The notes under the pieces are model-generated. The model searched no databases, was not told where the DNA came from, and saw only the letters and a program-made list of their open reading frames with translations. From contig OZ244895.1 in NCBI GenBank assembly GCA_965221555.1, positions 1,178,001 through 1,242,000 on the forward strand: a stretch of DNA of 64,000 bases, written 5' to 3'. The position numbers were made by a program, and so were the translations under genes. Position 1 is the stretch's first letter. Each line of letters starts with the position of its first letter. The DNA is from JAJEAD01 sp965221555 (lineage in GTDB: Bacteria; Pseudomonadota; Gammaproteobacteria; HK1). Positions 43,239 through 54,400 of the stretch are shown here, piece after piece.

Positions 43239-43396
43239 GCGCGGCCAGTAGCTGACAAGTCTTCGGTGGCCGGGACTGCTCGGTCACCGGGTGAAGTTTC
43301 CCGCCCGCCGAGCGCCTCGTAGAGCGCGGGCGCCCGCGCGAGATCGTCGACGCCGAAAGTGATGATGCTGGGTCGCGGTTCCGCGTCTCCTTGAGC

Positions 43397-45574
43397 CTAC
43401 GCTCCCTTGACCTTGCGGCGGCGAGCGTGGAGCACGCTCTCGGTGTAGCCGTTGGGGCTCTTGAGACCCTCGAATACGAGAGCGAGGGCGGCGTTGAACT
43501 CGATGCTGGATGTGAAGTCCGGCGCCATCGGCCGATAGTCGGGATCGTCCGCGTTCTGGCGGTCGACTACGCGGGCCATCTTCTCGAAGCTGGCCCGCAC
43601 CCGCGCCTCGTCGAGCAGCCCGTGGCGCAGCCAGTTGGCGACATGCTGACTTGAGATGCGCAGCGTCGCGCGGTCTTCCATCAAGGCGACATCGTTGATG
43701 TCCGGCACCTTGGAGCACCCGACGCCCTGGCCCACCCAACGCACCACGTAACCGAGGATGCTCTGTGCGTTGTTGTCGAGCTCGGTATCCACTTCCTCTT
43801 CGCTCGGTTTGCGCGGCCCGAGCAGGGGCAGGGTGAGGATGTCCTCCAGGCGCGCGCGCTCCCGGCTCGCGATCTCGCGCTGGCGCTCCGCGACATCGAC
43901 CTGGTGGTAGTGCATCGCGTGCAGGGTGGCCGCGGTGGGGGAGGGCACCCACGAGGTGTTGGCGCCGGCCCGAGGGTGATCGATCTTCGTCTCGAGCATG
44001 GCGGCCATCGCATCGGGGGCGGGCCACATGCCCTTCCCGATCTGGGCCCGACCCCGCAGCCCGGTCTGAAGGCCGATGTCCACGTTCCAGTCTTCGTAGG
44101 CGCCGATCCAGGTCGCCGCTTTCATGTCTGCCTTGGGGATGACGGCGCCGCCCTCCATCATGGTGTGGATCTCGTCTCCGGTGCGATCGAGGAAGCCGGT
44201 GTTGATGAATACGACCCGCGCGCGGGCGGCGCGGATGCACTCCTTGAGGTTGACGGTGGTGCGCCGCTCCTCGTCCATGATGCCGATCTTGAGGGTGTCG
44301 GGATCAAGCCCGAGGGCCTTTTCGACTCGGGCGAACAATGCGACCGTGGCCGCCACTTCCTCCGGCCCGTGCATCTTCGGCCGCACGATGTAGATGCTGC
44401 CGGTGCGGCTGTTGACGAAGGGCCCGTTGCGCTTGAGGTCGTGTTTTGCCGCGAGCGCGGTCATCATCGCATCGAGGAAGGCCTCCGGGATCGGCTCGCC
44501 GCCCGCGCGCACCACCGCATCGGTATACATGTGGGCGCCCACGATGCGCACGAGCAGCAGGCTCCGGCCCGGGAGAGTCAGAGGCGATCCGTCCGGCGCC
44601 GTGTAGTGGCGGTCGGGGGCGAGGCGCCGGGTGATCGCCTCGCCGCCCTTGAGGAGGTGCGCGGTGAGCGTGCCCCGCATGATGCCGAGCCAGTTGCGGT
44701 ACACGAGCGCCTTGTCCTCGGCGTCGACCGCGGCGACGGCGTCCTCGCAGTCCTGGATGGTGGTGATCGCCGCCTCCAGCACCACGTCCCCCACCCCGGC
44801 GCGATGAATGCGTCCCGCCGGGCGCTCCGCGTCGAGGTGGATCTCGATGTGCAGGCCATGGTGGCGGAGCAGCACGCACTTGAGGGAGTCTCCCTCCAGG
44901 CGAAAGCCGGCGAAGCACGCGGGGTCCCGGAGGCCGGTGCGCACGCCGTCCGCAAGCTCCAATTCGAGCCTGCGCACCGGCCCGGGCACGAGGTGAAACG
45001 CGGCGACATCGCGATGGGAACCGGTCGCCAGGGGCACCGCCTCGTCCAGGAAACGCGCACCGAGTTCGATGACCCGCTGCGCCCGCTCGGGGTTGAAGCG
45101 GGGTCCGCGCTCCGCGCCGTCCGCATCGGGTACCGCATCGGTGCCGTAGAGCGCATCGTAGAGGCTTCCCCAGCGCGCGTTGGCCGCGTTCAGCGCATAG
45201 CGGGCCGAGTTCAGGGGAACGACGAGCTGAGGCCCCGCGACGCGCGCGATCTCGGGGTCCACATTCTCGGTGGTGATTGCGAAGTCCGGACCTTCGGGGA
45301 CGAGATAGCCGATGCGGGAGAGGAATTCCCGCATCTCGGCGGGAGCGATGTCGCGGCCGCGGCGCTGCCGGTGCCACGCGTCGATCTCCGCCTGCAGGTC
45401 ATCGCGCCGTTCGAGCAGCGCGCGGTTGGCCGGTTCAAGATCCGAGACGATGGCGGCGAGCGAGGACCAGAAGTGTTCGGGTTCGATCCCGGTGCCCGGC
45501 GCCGCCTCGTCGCGGACAAGATCGTGCAACGATCTCGATACTGCGAGACCGCCGATCGAGACGCGTTCTTCCAT
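43397..45574 (-). CDS. glcB: Malate synthase G
   Basis: 725 aa, the usual GlcB length (AceB is ~530). Start after AAGGAGAAGGG. Motifs: ITTENVDPEIARVAGPQLVV, TIQDCEDAVAAVDAEDK (acidic metal site), IYIVRPKMHGPEEVA, MDEERRTTVNLKEC, FINTGFLDRTGDEIHT. Condenses glyoxylate and acetyl-CoA to malate in the cytoplasm. Next to a dimethylglycine-dehydrogenase-like gene, it may handle glyoxylate from glycine or betaine breakdown; acetate from phosphonoacetate could supply acetyl-CoA. Confidence 0.95.
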   Translation of the reverse strand: MEERVSIGGLAVSRSLHDLVRDEAAPGTGIEPEHFWSSLAAIVSDLEPANRALLERRDDLQAEIDAWHRQRRGRDIAPAEMREFLSRIGYLVPEGPDFAITTENVDPEIARVAGPQLVVPLNSARYALNAANARWGSLYDALYGTDAVPDADGAERGPRFNPERAQRVIELGARFLDEAVPLATGSHRDVAAFHLVPGPVRRLELELADGVRTGLRDPACFAGFRLEGDSLKCVLLRHHGLHIEIHLDAERPAGRIHRAGVGDVVLEAAITTIQDCEDAVAAVDAEDKALVYRNWLGIMRGTLTAHLLKGGEAITRRLAPDRHYTAPDGSPLTLPGRSLLLVRIVGAHMYTDAVVRAGGEPIPEAFLDAMMTALAAKHDLKRNGPFVNSRTGSIYIVRPKMHGPEEVAATVALFARVEKALGLDPDTLKIGIMDEERRTTVNLKECIRAARARVVFINTGFLDRTGDEIHTMMEGGAVIPKADMKAATWIGAYEDWNVDIGLQTGLRGRAQIGKGMWPAPDAMAAMLETKIDHPRAGANTSWVPSPTAATLHAMHYHQVDVAERQREIASRERARLEDILTLPLLGPRKPSEEEVDTELDNNAQSILGYVVRWVGQGVGCSKVPDINDVALMEDRATLRISSQHVANWLRHGLLDEARVRASFEKMARVVDRQNADDPDYRPMAPDFTSSIEFNAALALVFEGLKSPNGYTESVLHARRRKVKGA

Positions 45575-45620
45575 CCCTTCTCCTTAGGTGCGACTTCGGG
45601 CGGGTGTCCCCGCCGCGCTA

Positions 45621-45674
45621 TCTCCGCCGCGTCCTGGCGCCCTCGCGACGAGAGTCGGTGCGATATCCCGGCGG
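45621..45674 (+). mobile_element. MITE remnant (right arm)
   Basis: CCTGGCGCCCTCGCGACGAG then AGTCGGTGCGATATCCCGG parallels the right arm of the MITE (TTGGCGCCCTCGCTACGAAA...). Heavily decayed. Confidence 0.45.
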
Positions 45675-45695
45675 GCTGCGGTCCGGTTCGTGCTT

Positions 45696-48122
45696 CTATC
45701 CCCGCATGCGGTGGCCCAGCGGATCGAAGGCGGCGGTGTCGGTGACCCGCAGCGCGGGGCGCGCCTCTCCGATGATCTCCACCGCGAGATCGCCCCCTGC
45801 CTCCAGGGCCTCGTCGTTGACATAGGCGAGCGCGAGACTCTTTCCCACCCGGTGGCCGTAGCCGCCGGACGTGATGAAACCGACGTATTCGCCGCCCGAG
45901 GTGACCGGTTCTCCCCCCCAGGCATCGGCGTCGTCCGCGTCGATCGCGAGGGTGCACAGGCGCTGGGCGAGGGGCTGCTGCGCGAGGCGCAGCGCGGCTT
46001 CGCGCCCGATGAAGTCCGACTTGTCGAGCTTCACGAAGCGTCCCATGCCCGCCTCGTAAGGGTGGTAGTCGGGAGAGAGCTCTCGTCCGAAGCTCGCGAA
46101 CCCCTTCTCGATGCGCATCGAGCCAAGTGCCCGGCCGCCCGCGAGACACAGCCCCAGGTCCTCGCCCGCCGCGCGGAGCTGCTCGAACAGCGCGAGCTGA
46201 TACTCGGTGGGAAAGTAGATCTCGTAACCGAGCTCACCGGTGAAGGAGACGCGCAGGACGATCACGTCGCGCACTGGTCCCAGCTCGCACTTGCGAGCAT
46301 GCAGGTAGGGCAGGCCCTCGTTGGAGAGGTCGCTGCGAGTGAGGCGCGAGAGCAGGGTACGGGCCTTCGGCCCCGCCACCGCGAAGCCGCAGAGTCGGGT
46401 GGTGAGACTCGTGAAACGCACACCGTCATCCCGCGGGGCCTCACGCTCCCACCACCGCTGGTGCCAGCTTTCGACCGCACCCGAGCCGACCATCAGGAAG
46501 GACTGCGAGCCGAGGCGGGTCACCGTGAAGTCTCCGACGATGCGCCCGGCCGGGTTCAGCATGGGACTCAGGACGATTCGGCCGGTGCGCGCCGGCAGCC
46601 GGTTGGCGAGCACATGCTCGAGCCAGGATTCCGCCCCGGGGCCTTCGACCGCGTACTTCGCGTAGGGCGAGACCTCGAAGATTCCGACTCCTTCGTGGGT
46701 CGCCCTGACCTCCTCGCCGACCGGAGTGAACCAGTTCGGCCGCCGGAAGGTGAGATCGTCCTTCCCCGGCCCGCCCGGCGTTGCGTACCACAACGGGACC
46801 TCCCATCCGTAGTTCGAACCGAACACCGCGCCGGCGTCCCGGAGCACGGGGTAGATCGGCGTGGTGCGCACCGGACGCCCCGCCGTGCGTTCCTCGTAGG
46901 GGTAGAGGGGCAGGGTCCGGGTCGTGTACATGTCGGCGCTCTTCGCCTTCGCGTAGGCGGTGCCCGCCCACTCGCCGAAGCGGGTCACGTCCCACATGAA
47001 GAAATCGAAGCCGGGGTCGCCTTCGATGATCCAGTCGCTCAGCACCTTGCCCACCGCCGCGGCCTGGCTGAAGGCGGTCATCACCCCGCACGCGCACCAG
47101 TAGCCGCGCAGCCCGGGGTAGGGGCCGACGAGCGGGTTGAGGTCCGGAGAGAAGATCATCGGGCCGTTGACCACCCGCTTGATGCCCGCGCGGCCGAGCA
47201 CCGGAACGACCTCCACCATCTGCGCGAGGTTGCGCTCCATGCGATCGAGATCGTTCGGCAGCAGCTCGTGACCGAAGTCCTGTGGGGTCCCGGTCTCCGA
47301 CCAGTGGGTGCACTTGTCTTCGTAGGCGCCGAGCAGCAGTCCCTGGCCCTCCTGGCGCATGTAGATTCCCGCGTCGGCATCGCCGATGGAGGGCACCTCG
47401 CGCTCCATCGCCTCGATCTCTTCGATGTTCTCGGTCACGAAGTAGTGGTGCTCGACCGGCATCAGGGGCAGGAATGCGCCGGCGAGCCCCGCCACTTCCC
47501 GTGCCCACAGTCCGGCCGCGTTGATCACATGCTCGGCCCGGCAGGTCCCCTCGGTGGTGACCACTTCCCAGCCGCCGTCCGGGAGCGGGTTGGTCTCGGC
47601 CACCGGACACTGCCGGTAGATCTCGGCGCCCAGGTTCCGGGCCGCCCTCGCGAAGGCGTGGGTGACTCCACTGGGGTCGACATGGCCCCGGCTCGGCTCC
47701 CAGAGCACTCCCACCACCTGGTCGAGATCGAGGATCGGGGCGCGTTCGAGCGCTTCCGCCTTCGACAGGAATGTGGCCTCCAGTCCGAGACGAAGGGTTT
47801 TCGCCTTGTGCACCTTCAGTTCTTCGAGACGCGCCGGAGTGCGCGCGAGGGCGAGCCCGCCGGTGTGATGAAAGCCGCAGGACTGTCCGCTCTCCGCCTC
47901 GAGAGCGGGATAGAGCTCGAAGCTGTACTTCTGGAGAAAGCCCATGTTGGCGCTGGCGGCGAAGGCGCTGGTGCCGCCGGCCGCGTGCCACGAGGACCCA
48001 GCGGTCAGCTCGGAGCGTTCGAAGAGGGCGATGTCCGTCCATCCCGCCTTGGCGAGGTGGTAGAGCACGCTGCATCCGGTCACCCCGCCCCCGATTACCG
48101 CTACCCGCACATGCTCCTTCAT
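45696..48122 (-). CDS. Dimethylglycine/sarcosine dehydrogenase-like protein (FAD + GcvT)
   Basis: 808 aa. The N-terminal half is a DAO-type FAD domain (VAVIGGGVTGCSVLYHLAKAG, then ERSELTAGSSWHAAGG with the flavin-linking His region); the C-terminal half from about 420 is a GcvT aminomethyltransferase domain (VGIFEVSPYAKYAVEGPGAE, VSFTGELGYEIYFP, GRALGSMRIEKGFASFGREL). Such proteins oxidatively remove methyl groups from dimethylglycine or sarcosine and pass formaldehyde-level carbon to tetrahydrofolate. Exact substrate not fixed. Cytoplasmic. Confidence 0.88.
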   Translation of the reverse strand: MKEHVRVAVIGGGVTGCSVLYHLAKAGWTDIALFERSELTAGSSWHAAGGTSAFAASANMGFLQKYSFELYPALEAESGQSCGFHHTGGLALARTPARLEELKVHKAKTLRLGLEATFLSKAEALERAPILDLDQVVGVLWEPSRGHVDPSGVTHAFARAARNLGAEIYRQCPVAETNPLPDGGWEVVTTEGTCRAEHVINAAGLWAREVAGLAGAFLPLMPVEHHYFVTENIEEIEAMEREVPSIGDADAGIYMRQEGQGLLLGAYEDKCTHWSETGTPQDFGHELLPNDLDRMERNLAQMVEVVPVLGRAGIKRVVNGPMIFSPDLNPLVGPYPGLRGYWCACGVMTAFSQAAAVGKVLSDWIIEGDPGFDFFMWDVTRFGEWAGTAYAKAKSADMYTTRTLPLYPYEERTAGRPVRTTPIYPVLRDAGAVFGSNYGWEVPLWYATPGGPGKDDLTFRRPNWFTPVGEEVRATHEGVGIFEVSPYAKYAVEGPGAESWLEHVLANRLPARTGRIVLSPMLNPAGRIVGDFTVTRLGSQSFLMVGSGAVESWHQRWWEREAPRDDGVRFTSLTTRLCGFAVAGPKARTLLSRLTRSDLSNEGLPYLHARKCELGPVRDVIVLRVSFTGELGYEIYFPTEYQLALFEQLRAAGEDLGLCLAGGRALGSMRIEKGFASFGRELSPDYHPYEAGMGRFVKLDKSDFIGREAALRLAQQPLAQRLCTLAIDADDADAWGGEPVTSGGEYVGFITSGGYGHRVGKSLALAYVNDEALEAGGDLAVEIIGEARPALRVTDTAAFDPLGHRMRG

Positions 48123-48405
48123 GGTTCTCGTGTCTCCAGGGTTTCGCCGCCGCGCAGTTCTACCCTATTGCGGCGTCAGGTTGCCATGGCGCATCACTTC
48201 GCGGTGGCGCGGGCACCGGCGCGCCGGGACCTCCTCCTACGCGAGCCGAGAGATTGGCCCATCGCATACCCCCGCGTTCTGGTTCATTCTGTGGTCTTGA
48301 ATTGCGCAACGGGGCCCGGGCGATGCGGTCCAAACGATAGCGTACCATCGCCACCATGCGTTCCTCCGAGCATGGAAGCGGCTTCGACAACGTGAGGAAT
48401 GAGTC

Positions 48406-48711
48406 ATGGACCGCGGTGCGGAGCCCCCGAGCATGAAACAGACCAGGTTTTCGCTGTCGCAGGAGACGATCACTGTCCTGACGGTCGGCGTGGCACTGGC
48501 GAGCATCATCCTCGTGAATCAGGGCGACATGCGCGCCGAGGGCCGGGCGGACCGCGCCCGAACCGACGCCGCGCTGAATGCGATGCGTGCCGAAGGCCGG
48601 GCGGACCGGGAAGCCTTCGCGAGACAGATGGCCCGACTTACCGAGCAACAAGGGGTTCTGAGCGGTCTCGTCCAAGGTCTCGACCACGAGAGCGTTTCGC
48701 CAGAAGACTGA
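48406..48711 (+). CDS. Small membrane-anchored protein with a repeated helix motif
   Basis: 101 aa, start 48406 after TGAGGA (ATG 48433 possible). One N-terminal helix (ITVLTVGVALASIILV) then a charged amphipathic helix in which MRAEGRADR occurs twice, followed by MARLTEQQGVLSGLVQGL. Likely a coiled-coil tether; function unknown. Same strand as the GST, 53 bases upstream. Confidence 0.6.
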   Translation: MDRGAEPPSMKQTRFSLSQETITVLTVGVALASIILVNQGDMRAEGRADRARTDAALNAMRAEGRADREAFARQMARLTEQQGVLSGLVQGLDHESVSPED

Positions 48712-48764
48712 GCGCCGCGGGATCGCACCTGCGTACCCCACAGGCAACGGGAGGTTTACCGCCG

Positions 48765-49388
48765 ATGTACACACTGCACTGGTCGCCCAACACCGGCGCC
48801 TTCGCACCCCACGCGGCTCTGGCCGAGGCGGGGGCCGACTACCGCCTGGTGGAGGTCGATCTGTCCGCGCAGGAGCACCACCGCCCCGAATTCCTCACCC
48901 TCAATCCGAGGGCGCAGGTACCGGTACTCACTCTGCCCGACGGTACCGTAATGACCGAGTCGGTGGCGATGACGCTGCACATCGCGGATCTTTATCCCGA
49001 AGCGGGTCTGCTGCCGCCGGTGGGCACCAACGCCCGCGCCTCCGCCTACCGCTGGCTCTGCTTCGGGCTGCAGAACTTCTACGAGGTCGACTGCCGTATC
49101 GCCGACACCCACCGCTACTCCGACCGTGAGTCGGATCACGAGGGCATCAGGGCACGGGCGCTCGCGGATCTGGACCGCAGTTGGGGGCTGGCCTCCGACG
49201 CGCTCGGCGTAGGGCCATTCCTGCTCGGTCGGGAATTCTCCGCCGTGGATATCTTTCTGCTGATGTTCTCTCAGTGGCACCCGGACCGGGCGGGCCTGCT
49301 CGCGCGATGGCCGCGCCTCGGCCCGTACTTGGACGCGGTGCGTCGCCGGCCCGCGGTCGATTCGGTCTGGGAAAAGAACTTCGCCTGA
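48765..49388 (+). CDS. Glutathione S-transferase-like protein
   Basis: 207 aa; start after GGGAGG. Thioredoxin-like N-domain (MYTLHWSPNTGAFAPHAALAEAG, NPRAQVPVLTLPDGTVMTES with the cis-proline VP and the ES glutathione site) and an all-helical C-domain (FLLGREFSAVDIFLLMFSQW). Substrate unknown. Confidence 0.87.
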   Translation: MYTLHWSPNTGAFAPHAALAEAGADYRLVEVDLSAQEHHRPEFLTLNPRAQVPVLTLPDGTVMTESVAMTLHIADLYPEAGLLPPVGTNARASAYRWLCFGLQNFYEVDCRIADTHRYSDRESDHEGIRARALADLDRSWGLASDALGVGPFLLGREFSAVDIFLLMFSQWHPDRAGLLARWPRLGPYLDAVRRRPAVDSVWEKNFA

Positions 49389-49521
49389 GTCCCGCATGTC
49401 CCGCGCACCGCCAAGGCTCCGCCCCTGCCGATAGCCGTATTACGGGACGTTTCAGATCGGTTGCGCTCAAGAGCCCGTTCCCCACCGGGTTTGAAATCTG
49501 GCGGGGGCCCAGGCGAGAGCG

Positions 49522-51273
49522 TTACCGCGTCTCGACCTCGACCGCCTCGCGGTGGACGAGCTCCCAGCCGTGGAATATCAGCACCACCCCGATGAAGCGC
49601 ACCGCCGGGGCGCGGCGCGCAAAGCGCACGTCGCCGAGGTAGCGCCGGAGCTGCGCCGCCGCCTCCTCGCGCAGCGCCTCGATGCGTGCTGCATCCACCG
49701 CCTCCGCGCGCCGTAGGTACTTGAGCTCCACCACATACCCGTAGCGTGTTTCGGGAAAGCGCACCACGTCCGGCTCCAGCACCAGGTCCGCATACCCCTT
49801 TGCACACTCCACCTCCGAGCGCAGCACAAGCTGCTCGCCCAGGCTCAGGTACGCGGCCAGAAACCCCTGCAGTACCTTCTCCCCCGCGATGTAGTCCCGA
49901 ATCCCGGTGTGCGCCTCAATGCGCTCGGCGATATGTACGAATACCGGTGACCACTCGCCCTGCGTCGCCATGCGGCGCAGCCGTGGCAGCAGCCGGTGCG
50001 CATCGAGCGTGAACAGCCCCAGGTCCTGGTACGCATCGCGCAGGAACCCGTAGATGAGCCGGCGCACCGTCTGGTTCGGGATGCCCAGCACCGTCGCGCC
50101 GTCGCGCGACCCACGGATGCCGAGCAGCCCGAAGTAGTACAGGAGTGACAGGAAGTTGTCCCGCTCGGCGAGGCGCTCCAGCGGAAAGCTCGCCTGGAGC
50201 TCCACCTCCGCGCTCTCCTCCCCGGCCAGATGACGCAGCAGGTCGAAGCTGCCGTTGAGCCGCCGACCCACCACCAGCAGATGACGTAGCTTCGTGTAGT
50301 CGATGCGCACGTTCACGTCGATGAGTCGCCTCGGCATGCTCCCGAGCTGCACCGACTGCTTGAGGTAGTACAGCACCATATCGGTGTTGTAGAGGGTAGT
50401 CTCGGCGTCCTCGCAGAAGCGGTAGCCGTCGTACCAGTGGCGCATCACGTCGAGCGCCTCGTCCACGTCCTGCGCGAACGCGCCGAGGGCGCGGTAGCGC
50501 TCCAGCACCTCGCGCACCTCCGCCTCGGTCAGGCCCAGCATCTCGTTGAAGCGCGCATCCAGGCTGATGTTCTCGCCGATGTTGAACCCGCTGGTCACGT
50601 CGTCCAGCGTGATGGGCGACACCCCGGTGATGAACAGCCGGCTCAGCCCCCCCTTGGCCGTCCCCGCCTTCAGCGTGGCGAAGAAGCTGCGGTAGAAGCC
50701 GCTGCCGTGGGTGAACGCGTGGTACGCCTCCTCCCCGTGCATCGCCAGATCGGTGTTGGCGAAGTGGTCGTACTCGTCGATCAGACAGTACAGAGCGATA
50801 TCGTGTGCGGCGGTATGCGCGAACAGCTCGCCCAGCTTGCCGTTGACCGAGGACGGGGCGAGGATCGCCCGGGCCGCCTCCTTCGAGAACAGGTCCGGGT
50901 GGCGCTCGGTGGTGAGCCGGATCTCGCGCGCGCAATGCTCCTCGAAGCTCGCCTCCAGGACCTCGGGTGCATTCCTGAACTCCGAAAAGTCGAAGCGCAG
51001 GGTGACGTAGCGACTGCGCTCCTCGGTGGAATTGCGCCCAATGTCGGTGCCGGCGAACAGCGCGTCGAAGTGCCCAGCGAAGCGGCGGTCGTAGTAGTGC
51101 TCCAGCAGCGAGATCCAGCACGACTTGCCGATACGCCGGGGGCGGATGAGCACCGCGTACCGGATATCTTCGAGCGCGCGCACGAAGCGGGTCTTGTCCA
51201 CGTACAGCTCGCCGTCGAGTCGAATGCGGCGAAAGTCGGCAATGCCGTAGGGAATGCGGGGGTAGTCGGGCAT
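49522..51273 (-). CDS. AAA-ATPase-like / PD-(D/E)XK nuclease family protein
   Basis: 583 aa. Start at 51273 (MPDYPRIPYGIADF). N-terminal P-loop is the variant RPRRIGKS; Walker B LYCLIDEYDHF; then FITGVSPITLDDVTSGFNIG. The C-terminal domain has the nuclease-like ADLVLEPDVVRFPETRYGYVVELKYLRRA (D...E-x-K). This matches the PF09820 plus PF08011 architecture, widespread and multicopy, with no established function. Confidence 0.85.
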   Translation of the reverse strand: MPDYPRIPYGIADFRRIRLDGELYVDKTRFVRALEDIRYAVLIRPRRIGKSCWISLLEHYYDRRFAGHFDALFAGTDIGRNSTEERSRYVTLRFDFSEFRNAPEVLEASFEEHCAREIRLTTERHPDLFSKEAARAILAPSSVNGKLGELFAHTAAHDIALYCLIDEYDHFANTDLAMHGEEAYHAFTHGSGFYRSFFATLKAGTAKGGLSRLFITGVSPITLDDVTSGFNIGENISLDARFNEMLGLTEAEVREVLERYRALGAFAQDVDEALDVMRHWYDGYRFCEDAETTLYNTDMVLYYLKQSVQLGSMPRRLIDVNVRIDYTKLRHLLVVGRRLNGSFDLLRHLAGEESAEVELQASFPLERLAERDNFLSLLYYFGLLGIRGSRDGATVLGIPNQTVRRLIYGFLRDAYQDLGLFTLDAHRLLPRLRRMATQGEWSPVFVHIAERIEAHTGIRDYIAGEKVLQGFLAAYLSLGEQLVLRSEVECAKGYADLVLEPDVVRFPETRYGYVVELKYLRRAEAVDAARIEALREEAAAQLRRYLGDVRFARRAPAVRFIGVVLIFHGWELVHREAVEVETR

Positions 51274-51494
51274 TCGGCCAGGTCCGGAAGGGGGCGGTTC
51301 AGGGAGAGAGAAACGCTTTGTGCTGCGCCGGGCCACTGTGCCACGCTTGCCTGGCCCGCCCGACCCGGTTGGGGGCTTCTCCCTGTTCCCGACCTTCGAC
51401 TTTGCAACTGCACCGCGCAACCGCTTGTGTCCGGCTCCGCCCGTTGCTACGGTCGGATCACAGAAGCGATTTCGACCAAGGGGGGCTTCGCACC

Positions 51495-54400
51495 ATGGCC
51501 ACGACAGGCACTTGCCCGCACCGCCTCACCGGCGGCCCCGGATTGGCCAGCCTCCTTGCCCTCGCTTCGGGCGCCCGCTCTCTTCGTGCCGCTACCGGGC
51601 AATTGCTCGGGGCAGCGCCGGTCTGTCGCTCAAGACGTACCCTCCCGCCGGTGCTACTGAAGGGTCCGACCGGCGGACCGGCGGCTCGGTTCCGGTTCCG
51701 GGGGCTGCTCGCAAGCATTTTGGCATTGTCGGCCGCCTGCATCTTTCCCACAAGCGCTGAGGCGAGTATCAAAGACGCAAGATTTGAACTCCAGGACGAC
51801 GGAAGCATTCTTGTGCGCACATGGCACCGGTGCTCCATTATTAGATGGAACGTGTACATGAAGAATGCGTCGGAGGATCAGTTCGAAGACGAGCATAAGG
51901 TGCATGATGAACGTATTACTAGCGATACGCGGTATCTGGAACACACCATCCCAGATGCAGATGTGCCAGATACAGATAGCGTAGATGTAAGGGTGGGTAT
52001 AGATTCAGCATATCATAACGGTTCTTTCTGCCAAGGAAATGTAGGTCGTTGGTATCACTCCACCAAAACGGTCACACTGACAATGAATTTCGGCGGAGCG
52101 ACCATTGCCGATCAACGCTATCGGATTGATACGGCGATCAGCGCGCTGCAACTTCCCGAGGCCACACCCAGGAGCAACAGCAGCGGGACGCTGATTTATA
52201 CGCTCACACCACCCGATCTTCCCACCGGGCTGAGCTTCGATGCCTCCACACGGCAGATTTCCGGCACGCCGAGTTCGACACAGCAGCCGACCTCCTATAC
52301 TTACAAGGCGAAGGACGACAATGACCAAGCCACGTTGAGCTTCATGCTCAGTGTGGAGAGGGATACGAAGCCAAGCTTCGGCGACGCGACCATTGTTCAC
52401 CAAAACTGGGCGCTCAACCAGGCCATCCGCGCGCTGCAACTGCCGGCGGCGAGCGGCGGCAATGGCCCCCTGACCTATACGCTCACGCCCGCTCTTCCCG
52501 GCGGGTTGAGCTTCGACGGCGCCACGCAGCAAATCTCCGGCACGCCGAATACGACGCAGTCGGCGACCTCCTATACCTACAAGGTGGCGGATGAGGACAA
52601 TGACGAAGCGACGCTGACCTTCACTATCGCGGTGGGGGCGGATACGCAACCAAGCTTCGGCGACGCGACCATTGACGACCTGATTGTGCGCAGAGGCTCG
52701 GCAGTCGGCGCGCTGCAGCTTCCGGAAGCCACGAGCGGCAACGGGGAGATCCGCTACTCGATCTCACCCGATCTTCCCGACGGGCTCAGCTTCGACGCCT
52801 CGACGCGGCAAACTACTGGCGCGCCGTCGGCGATGCAGCCCGCGACGTCTTATACCTACAAGGCGGAGGACGCGGACGGTGACGCAGTCACGCTGACCTT
52901 CACCATCACGGTGCTGGAGGCGGACAGGGTGCCAAGCTTCGGCGATGCGACCATTGCCGACCGAAGCTGGTCGCAGGGCAGGACCATCCGCGCGCTGCAA
53001 CTGCCGGCGGCGAGCGCCGGCAATGGCGCGCTGACCTATACGCTCACGCCCGATCTTCCCGCAGGGCTGAGCTTGGACACCTCGACGCGGCAGATTACCG
53101 GCGCGCCGTCGGCGATACAGCCGGCAGTGACCTACAGCTGGAAGGCGGCGGATGAGGACAATGACGAAGCGACGCTGACCTTCACCATCGCGGTGGTGGC
53201 AGACACGGCGCCGGGTTTTGGCGATGCGGCCATTGCCGACCGAAGCTGGTCGCAGGGCAGGGCCATCCGCGCACTGCAGCTGCCGGCGGCGAGCGGCGGC
53301 AATGGCGCGCTGGCCTATACGCTCACGCCCGAACTGCCGGACGGGCTGAGCTTCGACGCCGCGACGCGGCAGATCACCGGCGCACCGACGACGCTACAGC
53401 CGGCGGCGTCCTATACATACCGGGTGGCGGACCGGGACAATGACGAAGCGACGCTGACCTTCACCATCGCGGTGGAGGCGGACATGGCGCCGGGATTCGG
53501 CGATGCGTCCATTGCCGACCAGAGTTACGCGCAGAGTTCGGCGATCGACGCGCTGCAACTTCCCCGGGCCACGGGCGGCAACGGGGCGCTGACCTACACG
53601 CTCACGCCCGAGCTTCCCGCCGGGCTGAGTTTCGACGCCTCCACGCGGCAGATCTCTGGCGCGCCGACGACGCTGCAGTCGGCGGCGTCCTATACATACC
53701 GGGTGGCGGACCAGGACAATGACGAAGCGACGCTGACCTTCACCATCGCGGTGGTGGCGGATACGGCGCCGAGTTTCGGCAACGCGGCCGTTGCCGACCA
53801 GAGTTACGCGCTGGATCGGATGATCGACATGTTGCAATTACCGGCGGCGAGCGGCGGCAATGGCGCGCTGACCTACACGCTGACGCCCGAACTGCCGGAC
53901 GGGGTGAGCCTTGACATCTCGACGCGGCAGATCTCTGGCGCGCCGACGGCGCTGCAGCCGGCCCTGGCCTACAGTTGGCAGGCGATGGACGCGGACTCCA
54001 ACCGGTCGGAGGCGGATACGGCCACCCTGACGTTCACCATTGAGGTGACGACAGCGGAAGCGGAGCGGCGGGCGCTGACGCACATACTGGCGGCGACGGC
54101 GCAGGCGACGCTCGCCGGCGCAGTCGACGTCATCGGGCAGCGTTTCGATGCGGCGCCGGGCGGGTCGGAGCTGTCGCTGGCCGGTCATCGGGTCGGCGGC
54201 GCGGCGCTGGCCGCCGATGATGAGCGGTGGAACCGGCCAGACGACTGGAGCGATCGGCGGGCGCTGGTGGAACATTCCGTGGACGGGTTGTCCCTGTTGC
54301 GCGACAGCGCCTTCGCCCTGCCGCTGGCGGCGTGGGGCGGGGAGTCGGGCGGCCCCGGCTGGACGATGTGGGGCCGGGGCGACTGGCGGGCGTTCGAGGG

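Noticed and set aside
45588..48395. 935-residue forward open frame
   Set aside because: Shadow of the dimethylglycine-dehydrogenase-like gene, which has clear FAD and GcvT motifs.
52089..54060. CRISPR-like regular repeats
   Set aside because: Units are 279 bp, in frame and coding Ig-like domains; no short repeat-spacer pattern.
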